Made by a program: the position numbers and the translations under genes. Positions 35,303 through 46,029 of a DNA stretch of 49,383 nt are shown piece by piece (the first letter of the stretch is position 1; every line of letters begins with the position of its first letter). The stretch lies in assembly GCF_900108915.1 (NCBI RefSeq), contig NZ_FNYH01000015.1:1-49383 (forward strand), in the 5' to 3' direction. The notes beneath the pieces were generated by a model. That model searched no databases and was not told the DNA's origin. It saw nothing but the letters and a program-made list of their open reading frames with translations. The stretch comes from Allopseudospirillum japonicum (GTDB lineage: Bacteria > Pseudomonadota > Gammaproteobacteria > Pseudomonadales > Halomonadaceae).

Positions 35303-36367
35303 ATGCTACCTTTATCCTCGCCACCTCAGTCTATTTGTATCCTGCGCTTATCTGCGCTAGGTGATGTTTGTAACCTAGTACCTAGCGTACGTGCTATCCA
35401 AAAACATTGGCCACGTACGTCCATCACTTGGATTTTGGGCCAAGCTGAATACACCTTATTAGAAGGGTTAAGCGGTGTTGAACTCATTCCCTATGATAAA
35501 AAAACTGGGCTTGCCGGTATGTGGCGTTTGCGCCAACAACTTAAAGGACGCCAATTCGATGTGCTTTTACATATGCAACAAGCCATTCGAGCCTCTCTTT
35601 TGGCAAAGCTCGCCATTTCTGCGCCTATTTGGCTAGGGTATGATTCGGCGCGTGCGAAAGATAAGCAAGATTGGTTTTGTAACCATCATTTACCTCCGCA
35701 CCCAAAGGCCCATGTCTTAGAAAGCTTTTTAGATTTTGCTTACGCACTTGGGGTACCAGAGACGCCCTTATGCTGGGATATCCCCATTAATGAAGCAGCA
35801 GAGCGCGAAGCCTTTTCTTGGCAACCACAAACAACAGAATATGTGCTGATTAGCCCTTGTTCTACCCAAAGAACACGTAATTTCCGTAACTGGTCCGCAA
35901 GTGGTTATGCACAAGTCATTGAATACTTATATCACAAATATGGTTTAGTCACTGTGCTGACCGGCGGCCGTACCGTTCAGGAAACCGAGTATGCACAAAG
36001 CATCCGCCATGCAGTCAGCACCCCTTTGATTAATGCAGTTGGACAAACTTCATTAAAAGCTTTACTAGCTTTAATACGTGATGCACGCCTTGTGATCGCG
36101 CCCGATTCTGGGCCAGTCCATATGGCCACCGCTATGCAAACGCCTGTGGTCGGTTTATATGCCACGACTAACCCGCAACGCGCTGCCCCCTATTTAGCCC
36201 AACCTTGGGTGGTCAATAAATATCCACATGCGGTACAAACCTATTTAAATACTCAAGTAGAGGCGGTGACATGGGGGCAAAGAGTCAGGCACCCACAAGC
36301 GATGAACTTGATTCAAGTTGAAGATGTGATCGCACGTTTAGATGCCCTGATTCAACATACTGCCTAA
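35303..36367 (+). CDS. lipopolysaccharide heptosyltransferase (glycosyltransferase family 9)
   Basis: 354 aa with the GT9 pattern: N-terminal [15 protein letters not shown], and the ADP-heptose-binding region [13 protein letters not shown] near residue 270. It adds L-glycero-D-manno-heptose to the inner core. Whether it is WaaC- or WaaF-like cannot be settled by eye; the N-terminus looks closer to heptosyltransferase I. The start is back to back with kdkA. It has no close ribosome site (AGGGAAG is about 15 nt away). The ADP-heptose synthase gene hldE follows after 55 nt, then waaA, forming an inner-core operon. Confidence 0.88.
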   Translation: MLPLSSPPQSICILRLSALGDVCNLVPSVRAIQKHWPRTSITWILGQAEYTLLEGLSGVELIPYDKKTGLAGMWRLRQQLKGRQFDVLLHMQQAIRASLLAKLAISAPIWLGYDSARAKDKQDWFCNHHLPPHPKAHVLESFLDFAYALGVPETPLCWDIPINEAAEREAFSWQPQTTEYVLISPCSTQRTRNFRNWSASGYAQVIEYLYHKYGLVTVLTGGRTVQETEYAQSIRHAVSTPLINAVGQTSLKALLALIRDARLVIAPDSGPVHMATAMQTPVVGLYATTNPQRAAPYLAQPWVVNKYPHAVQTYLNTQVEAVTWGQRVRHPQAMNLIQVEDVIARLDALIQHTA

Positions 36368-36422
36368 GCCCAGTGTTTCTCCCCCAATTGGCTCTTCCCG
36401 TATTTTTAAGGATTTTTATATT

Positions 36423-37859
36423 ATGCAAATTCAACTTAGTGCACTGGAAAATACACGTATTTTAGTCGTCGGTGATGTCATGCTTGATCGTTACTGGCAA
36501 GGTTCAACCTCGCGTATTTCTCCAGAAGCCCCCGTCCCTGTCGTCAAAGTCGGTCAGATTCACGACCGCCCTGGGGGGGCAGCTAATGTTGCCCTCAATA
36601 TTGCTGCTTTGGGTGCACAAGTCCATTTGCTGGGTATTGCAGGGCAAGATGAACACGGTCACTTATTGCAACATGCGCTCGAGCAAGCAGGGGTCCATAC
36701 ACATCTTTATTTAAGCCCGCAACATCCAACGATCACTAAACTCAGGGTGACCAGCCGTAACCAGCAACTGATTCGTTTGGATTTTGAAGAAAGTTTTGCT
36801 GATTTAAAATCGGCACCTTTACAAGAAAAGTTTGCGGCTCAATTAGATCAAGTGGATTTGGTGATTTTTTCTGATTATGGCAAGGGCACCTTGGCACACA
36901 TTCAGCCACTGATTCAGCAAGCGCGTGCACGTGATTTGCCCGTGCTGGTCGATCCTAAAGGGCAAGACTTTACGCCTTATCAAGGTGCGACCTTGATTAC
37001 CCCCAATGTGCATGAATTTGAAACCATTGTTGGCCCTTGTGCACAAGAGCGTGATCTTGCCGAACGTGGCGAAGCCTTGCGCTGTCAGCTGAATCTTGAT
37101 GCCTTACTGATTACCCGTAGTGAAAAGGGTATGACACTTGTGCAAGCTGAGGCAGCACCTTTGCATCTACCAACTCATGCACGTGAAGTGTACGACGTCA
37201 CAGGTGCCGGTGATACTGTCATTGCGACTTTAGGGCTGGGACTAGCGGCAGGCTATAACCTTGCTGAAGCTATGGCTTTGGCTAACTTAGCCGCCGGCTT
37301 AGTGGTGGCTAAACCAGGTACAGCGACCCTGAGTCTTGCAGAGCTTTATGCCGCTTTACATGCTGATGGCCTCAACGAATCGGGTGTCTTAGAAGAAACC
37401 ACCTTGTTACAGGCAGTGCAAGCAGCTAAAGCTCGTGGTGAACGCCTAGTCATGACCAATGGCTGCTTTGACATTTTGCATGCAGGACATGTCGCCTATT
37501 TAGAGCGTGCCCGCAAGCTGGGTGATCGTTTGATTGTGGCAGTTAATACAGATACCTCTGTACGCGCGTTAAAAGGACCGCAACGTCCAGTCAATCCTTG
37601 CAATCGCCGTATGCAAGTATTAGCGGCTCTACAAGCCGTTGACTGGGTCGTGGCTTTTGATGAGGAAACACCCGCACGCTTAATTAGCGCCGTATTACCT
37701 CATGTGCTTGTTAAAGGAGGAGATTATCAAGTAGAACAAATTGCAGGTGCACCCGCCGTATTGGCTGCTGGGGGCCAAGTACAGGTGTTAGATTTTGAGG
37801 ATGGTTGCTCAACTACTGCCATTATCAACACCCTCATTGATACCCACACAAAAGGATAA
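36423..37859 (+). CDS. hldE: bifunctional heptose-7-phosphate kinase / heptose-1-phosphate adenylyltransferase
   Basis: Makes ADP-glycero-manno-heptose for the lipopolysaccharide core. The N-terminal PfkB-type kinase (about 1-320) shows [20 protein letters not shown] and the DVTGAGDTV anion-hole motif with catalytic Asp. The C-terminal nucleotidyltransferase (about 340-478) shows [12 protein letters not shown]. At 478 aa it matches E. coli HldE. AAGGA stands 10 nt before the ATG. Its stop codon is directly followed by the waaA ATG. Confidence 0.96.
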   Translation: MQIQLSALENTRILVVGDVMLDRYWQGSTSRISPEAPVPVVKVGQIHDRPGGAANVALNIAALGAQVHLLGIAGQDEHGHLLQHALEQAGVHTHLYLSPQHPTITKLRVTSRNQQLIRLDFEESFADLKSAPLQEKFAAQLDQVDLVIFSDYGKGTLAHIQPLIQQARARDLPVLVDPKGQDFTPYQGATLITPNVHEFETIVGPCAQERDLAERGEALRCQLNLDALLITRSEKGMTLVQAEAAPLHLPTHAREVYDVTGAGDTVIATLGLGLAAGYNLAEAMALANLAAGLVVAKPGTATLSLAELYAALHADGLNESGVLEETTLLQAVQAAKARGERLVMTNGCFDILHAGHVAYLERARKLGDRLIVAVNTDTSVRALKGPQRPVNPCNRRMQVLAALQAVDWVVAFDEETPARLISAVLPHVLVKGGDYQVEQIAGAPAVLAAGGQVQVLDFEDGCSTTAIINTLIDTHTKG

Positions 37860-39176
37860 ATGACTCATATGCGGTTTAAAATCCCTTGGTGGCGTTTTTT
37901 ATATACGGGTATTTTAGCTTTATGCCTACCTTTGCTGAGCAAGCGCCTGATACGCGAGTGTCCCAAGGGTGAAGCTGGTACTTACTTTAAAGAGCGTCTT
38001 GGTTACTTACCTAAAACACCCACAGGTGCGCCTGCACCTTTATGGATTCATTGCGCATCTATGGGTGAGGTAATTACCGCTGAGCCTTTGATTCGTGCTT
38101 TACTACAAACCCCTCAATATCAACATCTCCCAGTACTTATCACCTGCATGACAGCCACAGGGGCGGCACAAATTCGCCAGCGTTTCCAGGATTACCCTAA
38201 CGTCACCCAAGCTTTCTTACCTTTGGATTTCCCCTTTTGTGTGCAAACAAGTATCCAACGTGTTTGCCCACGCTTGGTTATTATTTTGGAAACTGAGCTT
38301 TGGCCGAATTGGCTGACGGCGACCCAGAAAAGCACTTGCCCTATATTACTCATCAATGGTCGTTTATCCGCCAAAAGTTTACGTAGGTATCAGCAGCTTC
38401 GTTGGCTTTTTATGCCTGCTTTAGCATGTATTGATGCCTTTATTCTAAAATCTCTTGCAGATCAGCAAGCTTTTGAGCAACTTGGTGTTCCTTTAGAAAA
38501 AACCCAAATTAGCCCTAATTTAAAATTGCTTAGTCAAGTTCCTGAAAGCGTGCACCAGAGCTTGCAAGACTGGCAAACCACACTCGGCCAACGCCCTATT
38601 TGGGTCGCCGCCAGCACCCACCTTGGTGAAGAGACACAAATATTACAAACACACAGGTTCGTTTTGCAGACTTATCCACAGGCGTTGCTTATTTTAGTGC
38701 CTCGGCATCCACAGCGTTTTGCCCAAGTTGCCCAGCAACTACAACAAGAGGCTTGGTGTTTTTGTCAGCGCAGCCAAGAGACTTGGCCAAACATTCAACA
38801 TCAGGTGTGGTTAGGAGACTCACTCGGCGAGCTTTTACTCTACTATGGAGTAGCCGATGCGGCCTTTATCGGTGGCACTTGGCATCCTGATATTGGAGGC
38901 CATAATCCGCTAGAAGCCTTAATCATGCAAACACGAACCTTTTGGGGACCACACCACCAGCAACAAGCTGATTTAGCGGACTTATTGACCACACATAAAC
39001 TCATTACGCAAGTAGAGTCCCCTGAGCAGCTTGCGCAAGCTTTGATCTCTTTTTGGCAAAAAGCATCTGAGACAGAGCAAAATATGCAAGAAATTTTACA
39101 ATCACAACAATCACTTGCGTTAAATCTTCCTTTAGACTTGATCAAAAGTTACCTAAACAAACAGCAAATCCCCTAG
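37860..39176 (+). CDS. waaA: 3-deoxy-D-manno-octulosonic acid transferase
   Basis: Transfers Kdo from CMP-Kdo to lipid IVA at the inner membrane. The 438 aa have an N-terminal membrane anchor (about 12-25), [24 protein letters not shown] (catalytic Glu region) and the C-terminal [17 protein letters not shown] donor site. The ATG at 37860 abuts the hldE stop; a second ATG at 37869 is possible. With kdkA nearby, a single phosphorylated Kdo is plausible, which would make this a monofunctional WaaA (inference). Confidence 0.95.
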   Translation: MTHMRFKIPWWRFLYTGILALCLPLLSKRLIRECPKGEAGTYFKERLGYLPKTPTGAPAPLWIHCASMGEVITAEPLIRALLQTPQYQHLPVLITCMTATGAAQIRQRFQDYPNVTQAFLPLDFPFCVQTSIQRVCPRLVIILETELWPNWLTATQKSTCPILLINGRLSAKSLRRYQQLRWLFMPALACIDAFILKSLADQQAFEQLGVPLEKTQISPNLKLLSQVPESVHQSLQDWQTTLGQRPIWVAASTHLGEETQILQTHRFVLQTYPQALLILVPRHPQRFAQVAQQLQQEAWCFCQRSQETWPNIQHQVWLGDSLGELLLYYGVADAAFIGGTWHPDIGGHNPLEALIMQTRTFWGPHHQQQADLADLLTTHKLITQVESPEQLAQALISFWQKASETEQNMQEILQSQQSLALNLPLDLIKSYLNKQQIP

Positions 39177-39295
39177 TGTGTGACACACCCTGTCAGAGCA
39201 TCGACTTATACTTAACTAAAATTTATTACCGGTTGCTACTGCCTGATCACTTGGGTTTTCAACCTTGCTTCTATGAAGATAAAGAGGATTTTTTT

Positions 39296-40348
39296 ATGGC
39301 GAACCATGATGACCAACGTAAAAAAGCTTTAGACGCTGCTTTAGCGCAAATCGAGCGCCAATTTGGTAAAGGGGCCGTCATGCGTATGGGTGAGCAACCA
39401 CGCATTGCTTTACCTGCAGTTTCCACAGGCTCGCTGAGCCTAGATATTGCTTTAGGCATCGGTGGCTTACCTTATGGACGTATCGTAGAGATTTATGGCC
39501 CTGAATCTTCAGGCAAAACAACACTCACCTTATCTGTGATTGCACAAGCACAAAAACAAGGCAAAACCTGTGCTTTTATCGATGCTGAACATGCTTTAGA
39601 CCCAACTTATGCAGAAAAGCTTGGGGTTAATGTGGATGCACTGCTCGTTTCCCAACCCGATACAGGCGAGCAAGCACTAGAAATTTGCGACATGCTGGTG
39701 CGTTCTGGTGGTGTGGATATTATCATTATAGACTCAGTGGCCGCTTTGACACCACGCGCAGAAATTGAAGGCGAAATGGGTGACTCGCACGTCGGTTTGC
39801 AAGCCCGTCTAATGTCGCAAGCTTTGCGTAAAATCACAGGTAATATCAAAAATGCTAATTGTCTTGTGGTTTTCATCAACCAAATTCGTATGAAAATTGG
39901 TGTGATGTTTGGCAACCCAGAAACCACTACAGGGGGTAATGCACTTAAATTTTATTCCTCTGTGCGTCTGGATATTCGCCGTACAGGTTCGGTCAAACAA
40001 GGAGATGAAATCCTAGGGAATGAAACCCGTGTCAAAGTGGTTAAAAATAAAGTCGCCCCACCTTTTCGTCAGGCAGATTTTCAAATTTTGTATGGCAGAG
40101 GAATTTATCGCGCTGGTGAGGTGATAGATCTGGGGGTACAGTGTAAACTGATTGATAAAGCAGGCGCTTGGTATAGCTATCAAGGTAGCAAAATCGGTCA
40201 AGGCAAGGCGAATGCAGCTCAGTATTTAGAAGAACACCCCGAACTTATGCAAGAGTTAGAACTTGGTGTTCGTCAAACTTTATTGAGCCTTCCGACTACT
40301 GAAGATTCAGCTTCTGCTGTTGAGGCCGATATGCCAAGTCAAGATTGA
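39296..40348 (+). CDS. recA: recombinase RecA
   Basis: Strand-exchange ATPase and SOS co-protease. The start at [10 protein letters not shown] lies behind GAGGA by 8 nt and gives 350 aa; the frame stays open upstream to 39176 without similarity. The Walker A is GPESSGKT (68-75); the MAW motif and loop L1/L2 segments ([33 protein letters not shown]) are intact, and the C-terminus is acidic. I find no CTGT-N8-ACAG LexA box in 39177-39295, which is unusual. TATACT at 39207-39212 is a possible -10 without a convincing -35. Confidence 0.98.
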   Translation: MANHDDQRKKALDAALAQIERQFGKGAVMRMGEQPRIALPAVSTGSLSLDIALGIGGLPYGRIVEIYGPESSGKTTLTLSVIAQAQKQGKTCAFIDAEHALDPTYAEKLGVNVDALLVSQPDTGEQALEICDMLVRSGGVDIIIIDSVAALTPRAEIEGEMGDSHVGLQARLMSQALRKITGNIKNANCLVVFINQIRMKIGVMFGNPETTTGGNALKFYSSVRLDIRRTGSVKQGDEILGNETRVKVVKNKVAPPFRQADFQILYGRGIYRAGEVIDLGVQCKLIDKAGAWYSYQGSKIGQGKANAAQYLEEHPELMQELELGVRQTLLSLPTTEDSASAVEADMPSQD

Positions 40349-40356
40349 TCAAGACA

Positions 40357-40386
40357 CCGGCCTCTTGCGTACTAGGGGGCCGGCTT
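40357..40386 (+). terminator. weak terminator or attenuator between recA and recX
   Basis: CCGGCC (40357-40362) pairs with GGCCGG (40378-40383) across a 15-nt loop, followed only by CTTT. In E. coli a leaky terminator at this spot limits recX expression; the same role is likely here. Confidence 0.5.
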
Positions 40387-40401
40387 TGGCGGAGGCTTTG
40401 T

Positions 40402-40977
40402 ATGTCTGATGAGCATTTAGCAACAGAACATTCTGAACCGCCCAACCAAGAAGAAACCGCCCGAGCCTTATATGCGCGGGCGGTACGTTTATTGGCGCGG
40501 CGTGACTATAGTCAGCAAGAACTTAGGCAGAAACTTGCCCAACATCAAGAAGCTAGCCCAGAAGTCTTAGATGCTGTGTTGCTCAGGTTACAAGCAGAGC
40601 GTTGGCAAAGCGATCTTAGGTATGCACAGAGTGTCATTGATAAACGCACTCATCAAGGCTATGGCCGTAAACGCATGATGCTAGAACTGCAACAACAAGG
40701 TATTCAACGTGAGCTTATTTATCAATTATTAGAAAAAAATGATGCTTACTGGACCGAACAAGCTTTTAAACGTTTACGCCAATATGCGGGTGTCCCTCAA
40801 GCAGAACAAGTTAACCCTAAGTACATTCAACGCTTACAAAGACACTTGTACCACAGAGGTTTTACGCATGAGCAAATCCGTGCTGCTTTAGAGCACTGGC
40901 TTGCTGATTTACCTCAAGTTTCTTGGAACCCACCCTTACTTGATGATGGCCTAAACGCTTCTGCATCTCATCACTAA
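40402..40977 (+). CDS. recX: RecA regulatory protein RecX
   Basis: Inhibits RecA filament extension. The 191-aa helical RecX-family protein shows ARAVRLLARRDYSQQELRQKL, a KRTHQGYGRKRMMLEL-like repeat region, and RHLYHRGFTHEQIRAAL, the three tandem three-helix motifs of the family. The ATG at 40402 lies 6 nt after GGAGG. The frame overlaps recA further upstream, but that extension is not RecX-like. It follows recA by 53 nt. Confidence 0.93.
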   Translation: MSDEHLATEHSEPPNQEETARALYARAVRLLARRDYSQQELRQKLAQHQEASPEVLDAVLLRLQAERWQSDLRYAQSVIDKRTHQGYGRKRMMLELQQQGIQRELIYQLLEKNDAYWTEQAFKRLRQYAGVPQAEQVNPKYIQRLQRHLYHRGFTHEQIRAALEHWLADLPQVSWNPPLLDDGLNASASHH

Positions 40978-41001
40978 ATCAGTATTCACAAAGGATCTTG
41001 T

Positions 41002-41337
41002 ATGTCTGATGCCCAGTATTATAAGTTGGTTGTTTTTGTCCCTGTCACCCACTTAGAGGCAGTGAAAAATGCCATCTTCACTGCTGGTGCAGGGCGTCAA
41101 GGTGATTATGGCGCCTGCTGTTGGCAGACTTTAGGTATAGGCCAATTTATGCCCTTGGCAGGCAGCCAGCCTTTTATTGGTCAACAAGATACTTTGCAGC
41201 AAGTAGCTGAATACAGGGTAGAAACTTTATGCCCAGCTTCTCAAGTACAGGCTGTTGTCCAAGCGTTACAAGCCGCGCATCCTTATGAAGAAGCTGCCTT
41301 TGAATTTCTTCCCGTTTATACCCCGCATTTGCAATAA
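41002..41337 (+). CDS. YqfO/NIF3-like domain protein
   Basis: 111-aa stand-alone version of the CutA-like insert domain found in NIF3/YqfO proteins: KLVVFVPVTHLEAVKNAIFTAGAG at the start (quoted for recognition; the key part is VPVTHLEAVKNAIF), GDYGACCWQT in the middle and HPYEEAAFEF at the end. The biochemical role is unknown. AAAGGA lies just upstream. It is 24 nt after recX. Confidence 0.85.
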   Translation: MSDAQYYKLVVFVPVTHLEAVKNAIFTAGAGRQGDYGACCWQTLGIGQFMPLAGSQPFIGQQDTLQQVAEYRVETLCPASQVQAVVQALQAAHPYEEAAFEFLPVYTPHLQ

Positions 41338-41425
41338 TGCAATAATTTCAACATCAAGTGGTCAACATCTTGTCCTTGTCTTTTGTCATCCTGCTTAAAA
41401 TCAGCAGTTTTTGGGGTAACTTTTG

Positions 41426-41794
41426 ATGAAAATGCTTAATCGCTCCGCTATCAGCGTCAAATTAAAACAGGATTTTGTCAATTGGATCAATGCGTTAGAA
41501 CCAGAAAGTAATGAGGGTGTCGACTTAAGCTTGGAGGAAGTCAACCAAGAATCTACGACTTACCTGATTCCAGAACTCGATGAAACTCAAGACTGGCAGG
41601 ATTTTGTCGAAGAGCACTTTCAACAAATCTTTGCTAATGAATTAAAATCTTGGGAAGAAAATGCCCAGTTTTGGCCTGATACCCAAGATTTGCAGGTGTT
41701 TCAACGCTGGTTGGCTGTCGAGCCAAGCGTGATGGTGTTTGATTTAGATTTACAAGCGCCTTTAACCTTGATCCATGTAGATGAAGGAGATTAA
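41426..41794 (+). CDS. small acidic conserved protein, function unknown
   Basis: 122 aa with no signal peptide or membrane segment, strongly acidic, with several Trp residues (FVNWINAL, DWQDFVEEHFQQIF, FQRWLAVEP). I believe similar proteins exist in Pseudomonas as conserved hypotheticals, but I cannot name the family. The ATG at 41426 is 9 nt after GGGG. A TTG three bases upstream and an ATG at 41432 are alternatives. It ends 6 nt before the BASS transporter gene. Confidence 0.8.
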   Translation: MKMLNRSAISVKLKQDFVNWINALEPESNEGVDLSLEEVNQESTTYLIPELDETQDWQDFVEEHFQQIFANELKSWEENAQFWPDTQDLQVFQRWLAVEPSVMVFDLDLQAPLTLIHVDEGD

Positions 41795-41800
41795 CCACCT

Positions 41801-42670
41801 ATGGCTTCTGGTTGGGTATTAAGCATCTTTCTGCCAAGCGCTTTATTTTTTATTATGCTGGGGATGGGGTTAAGTTTACATTTAATAGACTTTCAACGCG
41901 CTTTTACTCAACCTAAGCCGTTAATTTTAGGGCTTATTGCACAATTTTTGTTCATTCCTCTATTAGCTTGGGTGGTAGTAACCAGCTTCGCGCTTCCTCC
42001 TCTTTTTGCAGCCGGTTTGATGATTTTATCTTTCGCGCCCAGTGGCGCGACTTCTAATATGCTGACGTTTTTAAGCCGTGGTGAAGTGGCTGTTTCTATC
42101 AGTCTTACTGCCATTTCTAGTTTACTGATCCCTTTTACGATGCCTTTTCTTGCACAATGGGCATTAAATTATTGGCTGGGAGACAGTACACAGATCCAAT
42201 TACCCTTGGCAAAGACTTGGCTACAGTTAGTTATCATCACCTTGGTACCTGTTAGTTTAGGGTTATGGCTACGCCATCGTTACCCCCAACAAGCGCAAAA
42301 ATATGTTAGTTATTTAAAACCTGCTTCTATCATATTTTTATTGATTGTCATTAGCACGATTGTGCAACAAAACTGGGCCACTTTACCTCAAGCTTTAGCA
42401 AGTATTGCTCCTGCAGTGCTCACACTTAATATTGCGGCACTCGCTGCTGGTTGGTTATGGGCTTATGCGTGGCGTTTGTCTTATCCCTTACGTACTACCT
42501 TAGCACTTGAAGTTGGCGTGCAAAATGGCGGTACTGCGTTAGTGATTACTTTAGGGATCTTACAAAATACGCAAATGTCGATAGCCCCTGTGGTGTATGG
42601 CATATTAATGCTGGTGCCTAGTCTAGCTTTGGGTATCTGGTTAGGACAAAGAAAGGCGCTAGCGCCTTAA
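41801..42670 (+). CDS. bile acid:sodium symporter (BASS)-family transporter
   Basis: 289-aa polytopic protein with about nine to ten membrane helices. The BASS signatures are visible: MLGMGLSLHLIDFQRAF near the start, SFAPSGATSNMLTFLSRGEVAVSISL (key part APSGATSNMLT), and EVGVQNGGTALV, the two crossover motifs that form the sodium and substrate sites. It probably takes up an organic anion with sodium; the substrate is unknown. Confidence 0.9.
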   Translation: MASGWVLSIFLPSALFFIMLGMGLSLHLIDFQRAFTQPKPLILGLIAQFLFIPLLAWVVVTSFALPPLFAAGLMILSFAPSGATSNMLTFLSRGEVAVSISLTAISSLLIPFTMPFLAQWALNYWLGDSTQIQLPLAKTWLQLVIITLVPVSLGLWLRHRYPQQAQKYVSYLKPASIIFLLIVISTIVQQNWATLPQALASIAPAVLTLNIAALAAGWLWAYAWRLSYPLRTTLALEVGVQNGGTALVITLGILQNTQMSIAPVVYGILMLVPSLALGIWLGQRKALAP

Positions 42671-42688
42671 CAATTTGGAGGTTTTCTT

Positions 42689-43066
42689 ATGCTAACATCT
42701 GGTATTTCTACTGAGCACTCTGTCACAGGTTCAGCTTTGTATCAGAACAAACAAGAGGCACCCTCTGCAAGTCAACGCTTTAGCGAAATCATGCAGGAAG
42801 CACGGACACGTCTTAGTGGTGGTGTCTCTGCAAGTCATAAAAATGCCGCGCTTGGTGGCACACAACAAGAACGCCTGGAAGCCTTGTACGCAAAGTTAGA
42901 GGCTCTAGAAAGCCGCTTACAAGGCGTGATGAATTCCAAAAGCACACCCAAAGATAAAGAAGCACAAATCCAAGCACTGACTCAAGAAATCAATGCCGTA
43001 AAAAGCGAAATTCAAGCCGTTGAAGCAGCGATGGCACAAGCAGGTTTAACCCCAACTTCTGGTTAA
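42689..43066 (+). CDS. small coiled-coil protein, function unknown
   Basis: 125 aa. The first half is Ser/Ala/Gln-rich and probably disordered. Residues 60-118 form a clear heptad coiled coil with a break in the middle (RLEALYAKLEALESRL, then IQALTQEINAVKSEIQ). There is no signal peptide. It is superficially like FlxA-type proteins, but this is not a firm match. GGAGG lies 8 nt before the ATG, and a strong terminator follows. Confidence 0.75.
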   Translation: MLTSGISTEHSVTGSALYQNKQEAPSASQRFSEIMQEARTRLSGGVSASHKNAALGGTQQERLEALYAKLEALESRLQGVMNSKSTPKDKEAQIQALTQEINAVKSEIQAVEAAMAQAGLTPTSG

Positions 43067-43085
43067 CCCCTTTACTGAAGAAAAT

Positions 43086-43117
43086 AAAAAAGGCAGCCCA
43101 TTAGGCTGCCTTTTTAT
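43086..43117. terminator. bidirectional intrinsic terminator between the coiled-coil gene and ftsH
   Basis: AAAAAGGCAGCC (43087-43098) and GGCTGCCTTTTT (43104-43115) form a perfect 12-bp stem with a CATTA loop and T-runs in both directions, serving the two convergent genes. Confidence 0.92.
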
Positions 43118-43139
43118 TTTGCTTACATCCGCGAAAGAT

Positions 43140-45119
43140 CTAGTGACTTGGCGGCGTGGGTCCACTTAAGGGATCTTGAGGACGACGACTTGGCGTTTCT
43201 TCTTCCTCGTCTTCCTCCTTGGCATCAACATCTAGTTTGATTTCTGTTGGTACATCCGTTTTCAAACCCCCACCTTGCGAATCATCCCAATCTTCTGGGG
43301 GACGCGGCTTACGCCCAGCCATAATGTCATCAATTTGCTTGGCATCTATGGTTTCGTACTGCATGAGCGCTTCTGCCATCAAGTCGAGCTTATCCCTGTG
43401 TTCTTCTAACAGGTCTTTGGCTTTTTGATAGCATTCATCAATAATACTACGTACTTCTTTGTCTAGTTTAGTGGTCGTCTCTGGCGAGCTAAAACGTCCA
43501 TGAGGTACTGCACTTGCGCCGCCTAGAAACTGATGTGAATCATCTTCATCATACATCAAAGGCCCCATAGTGGAAGACAACCCCCACTTAGCCACCATAT
43601 TATGCGCCAATTCGGTTGCGCGCTTAATATCATTAGATGCACCTGTGGTCACACCTTGGAAACCTAGGGTCATTTCTTCAGCAATACGACCACCAAACAA
43701 AGAGCAAATTTGGCTAATCAAAGCACGACGGCTTTGGCTGTACCTATCTTCTTCAGGCAGGAACATGGTCACCCCGAGGGCACGGCCGCGCGGAATAATC
43801 GAGACCTTGTATACAGGATCATGTTCTGGCATTAAACGCCCAACAATCGCATGACCTGCTTCGTGATAGGCAGTGTTGAGTTTTTCTTTTTCCGACATCA
43901 CCATGCTCTTGCGCTCAGCACCCATCATGATTTTGTCTTTTGCATTGTCAAACTCTTCCATCGTCACCAAACGCTTATCACGGCGCGCGGCGAATAAAGC
44001 AGCTTCGTTCACCAAGTTGGCGAGGTCTGCACCTGAAAACCCTGGGGTACCTCGTGCAATAATGCTCGGATCGACACCTTCCGCTAACGGTACCTTGCGC
44101 ATATGCACTTTTAGGATTTGCTCACGGCCACGAATATCCGGCAAACCAACAACGACTTGACGGTCAAAGCGCCCCGGACGCAAAAGTGCAGGATCTAAAA
44201 CATCTGGACGGTTGGTTGCTGCAATCACAATAATGCCATCATTCGGCTCGAAACCATCCATCTCAACCAATAGCTGGTTTAATGTTTGCTCACGCTCGTC
44301 ATGACCTCCGCCCATACCTGAGCCACGATGGCGACCGACAGCATCAATCTCATCGATAAAGATGATACAAGGCGATTGCTTCTTCGCTTGTTCGAACATA
44401 TCGCGCACGCGTGATGCACCAACACCCACGAACATTTCTACAAAGTCCGAACCTGAGATGGTAAAGAAAGGTACACGTGCTTCCCCTGCAATCGCTTTTG
44501 CAAGCAAGGTTTTACCTGTTCCTGGTGGGCCTGCCATTAACACACCACGCGGGATTTTACCGCCTAAACGCTGGAATTTGCTCGGATCACGTAAGAAATC
44601 AACCAGTTCCTTAACGTCTTCTTTTGCTTCATCACAGCCGGCAACATCGGCGAAGGTAGTTTTAATCTGATCTGCGGTCAACAAACGGGCTTTTGACTTG
44701 CCAAAGCTCATAGGACCGCCACGTCCACCACCTCCGCCTTGCATCTGACGCATAAAGAAAATGAAGATTGCCATAATCAATAAGATGGGGAAGCTGGCAA
44801 TCAACAAACGTGACCAAATGCTTTGTTGTTCAGGTTTGCGTCCTTCAATTAATACGTTGTGCGCAAGAAGATCATCAATTAATTTGGGATCTTCTGCTGC
44901 AGGACGCACAGTTTCAAAACGACTGCCATCGCTACGCTCCCCATAAATGGAATATCCATCAATGAGTACGCGGCGTACTTGGTCTTGCTGAACCTGACGC
45001 ACGAATTCAGAATAATTCATGGTTGCAGGCGTGTTTTCGACACTAAAGTTGTTAAACACTGTGAGCAAGACGGCGGCGATGATCAGCCACAAAATGAGAT
45101 TCTTTGCCATATCGTTCAA
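43140..45119 (-). CDS. ftsH: ATP-dependent zinc metalloprotease FtsH
   Basis: Membrane AAA+ protease that degrades LpxC, sigma-32 and misassembled membrane proteins. Two membrane helices (about 7-25 and 104-123), Walker A GPPGTGKT (197-204), the second region of homology, zinc site HEAGH (419-423) and an acidic disordered tail are all present. The TTG at 45119 has an ideal GAGGG 7 nt upstream, while the family-typical ATG (MAKNLILW, 45110) has that site 16-17 nt away, so translation may begin at TTG. It follows rlmE on the same strand. Confidence 0.97.
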   Translation of the reverse strand: MNDMAKNLILWLIIAAVLLTVFNNFSVENTPATMNYSEFVRQVQQDQVRRVLIDGYSIYGERSDGSRFETVRPAAEDPKLIDDLLAHNVLIEGRKPEQQSIWSRLLIASFPILLIMAIFIFFMRQMQGGGGGRGGPMSFGKSKARLLTADQIKTTFADVAGCDEAKEDVKELVDFLRDPSKFQRLGGKIPRGVLMAGPPGTGKTLLAKAIAGEARVPFFTISGSDFVEMFVGVGASRVRDMFEQAKKQSPCIIFIDEIDAVGRHRGSGMGGGHDEREQTLNQLLVEMDGFEPNDGIIVIAATNRPDVLDPALLRPGRFDRQVVVGLPDIRGREQILKVHMRKVPLAEGVDPSIIARGTPGFSGADLANLVNEAALFAARRDKRLVTMEEFDNAKDKIMMGAERKSMVMSEKEKLNTAYHEAGHAIVGRLMPEHDPVYKVSIIPRGRALGVTMFLPEEDRYSQSRRALISQICSLFGGRIAEEMTLGFQGVTTGASNDIKRATELAHNMVAKWGLSSTMGPLMYDEDDSHQFLGGASAVPHGRFSSPETTTKLDKEVRSIIDECYQKAKDLLEEHRDKLDLMAEALMQYETIDAKQIDDIMAGRKPRPPEDWDDSQGGGLKTDVPTEIKLDVDAKEEDEEEETPSRRPQDPLSGPTPPSH

Positions 45120-45265
45120 GGGAATACCCTCTTTTGCTTGTTGTGTGGCGATGATGTGAAGCGGAGGTGCTCACGTTCGCGGTTTTAGACCTTGATGCAG
45201 CTTAAGATGTTCAAGCCGATTTTTAGATCTGAAAATCCTTAGGATACCTTAAGTACCTAGTTGAT

Positions 45266-45886
45266 TTAGCCTTTGAAACCGCGCGCGAGAAAATACACTT
45301 CACGAGAACGCGCTCTGGAAGCTTCTGGCTTGCGGGTTAGCACTTGTTTAAAATGCTGCTTTAGACTTTGATGATACGCCTGAAACCCCTCACCTTGAAA
45401 GACCTTGACCAAAAAGTCACCTTCCGGTTTGAGCACTTGCAATGCAAGATCTAAGGCAAGTTCGACCAAGTACATCGCCTTGGGTTGATCAATAGCTGTC
45501 ATACCACTCATATTGGGGGCCATATCGGAAATCACAAGGTCTACTGGGCGATCTGCTAAAGTTTGCAAAATAGCCGCGAGTACTTCGTCTTCAGTGAAAT
45601 CACCCTGTATAAAGTGAGCACCTGCAACAGGCTCCATTTCTAAAATATCCGAAGCGAGCACAAAGCCCAGGTCTCCTACTTTATCTACAGCAATTTGTGT
45701 CCAGCCACCAGGCGCGGCTCCCAGATCAATCACTGTCATTCTAGGACGTAGAACTCTATCTTTTTCATCAATCTCCAATAATTTATAACTTGCACGCGAG
45801 CGGTAACCATCCGCGCGTGAGCGCTGTACATATGGGTCATCAAAGTGTTCTCGCAGCCAGCCTGCACTAGATTTTGAACGCGCCAC
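45266..45886 (-). CDS. rlmE: 23S rRNA 2'-O-ribose U2552 methyltransferase
   Basis: RrmJ/FtsJ family. The 206 aa show [14 protein letters not shown], the SAM-binding [24 protein letters not shown] and a [11 protein letters not shown] stretch, placing the K-D-K-E catalytic residues. It acts on the 50S subunit A-loop late in assembly. It is upstream of ftsH by 146 nt and divergent from yhbY, a conserved arrangement. The gap to ftsH has a short ATCC/GGAT hairpin but no clear terminator. Confidence 0.96.
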   Translation of the reverse strand: MARSKSSAGWLREHFDDPYVQRSRADGYRSRASYKLLEIDEKDRVLRPRMTVIDLGAAPGGWTQIAVDKVGDLGFVLASDILEMEPVAGAHFIQGDFTEDEVLAAILQTLADRPVDLVISDMAPNMSGMTAIDQPKAMYLVELALDLALQVLKPEGDFLVKVFQGEGFQAYHQSLKQHFKQVLTRKPEASRARSREVYFLARGFKG

Positions 45887-45985
45887 AGAGGATAACGCCT
45901 CCTACTTGAGTCAAAATAAAGTTTTTAGTATACCCTACCTAGAGCCAGATAACAGAAAGCCTAGAGTGCTTTACTTTTGCCATGC

Positions 45986-46029
45986 TATGATGCTCGCTTC
46001 TGAGCTTCCAAGCTCAGCCCTCCTTTTTT
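45986..46029 (+). promoter_or_regulatory. yhbY promoter with a terminator-like leader hairpin
   Basis: TGC-TATGAT (extended -10; hexamer 45986-45991) has no good -35. Directly downstream, CTGAGCT (46000-46006) pairs with AGCTCAG (46011-46017) across a TCCA loop, followed after six bases by TTTTTT (46024-46029). Its place in the 5' leader of an RNA-binding-protein gene suggests attenuation or autoregulation. Confidence 0.45.

Noticed and set aside
43570-44670. Plus-strand open frames opposite ftsH
   Set aside because: Antisense to the AAA+ and protease domains of FtsH; no independent coding evidence.
45120-45265. Sigma-32 promoter between rlmE and ftsH
   Set aside because: A CTTGAA occurs on the minus strand, but nothing like CCCCAT stands at the right spacing.
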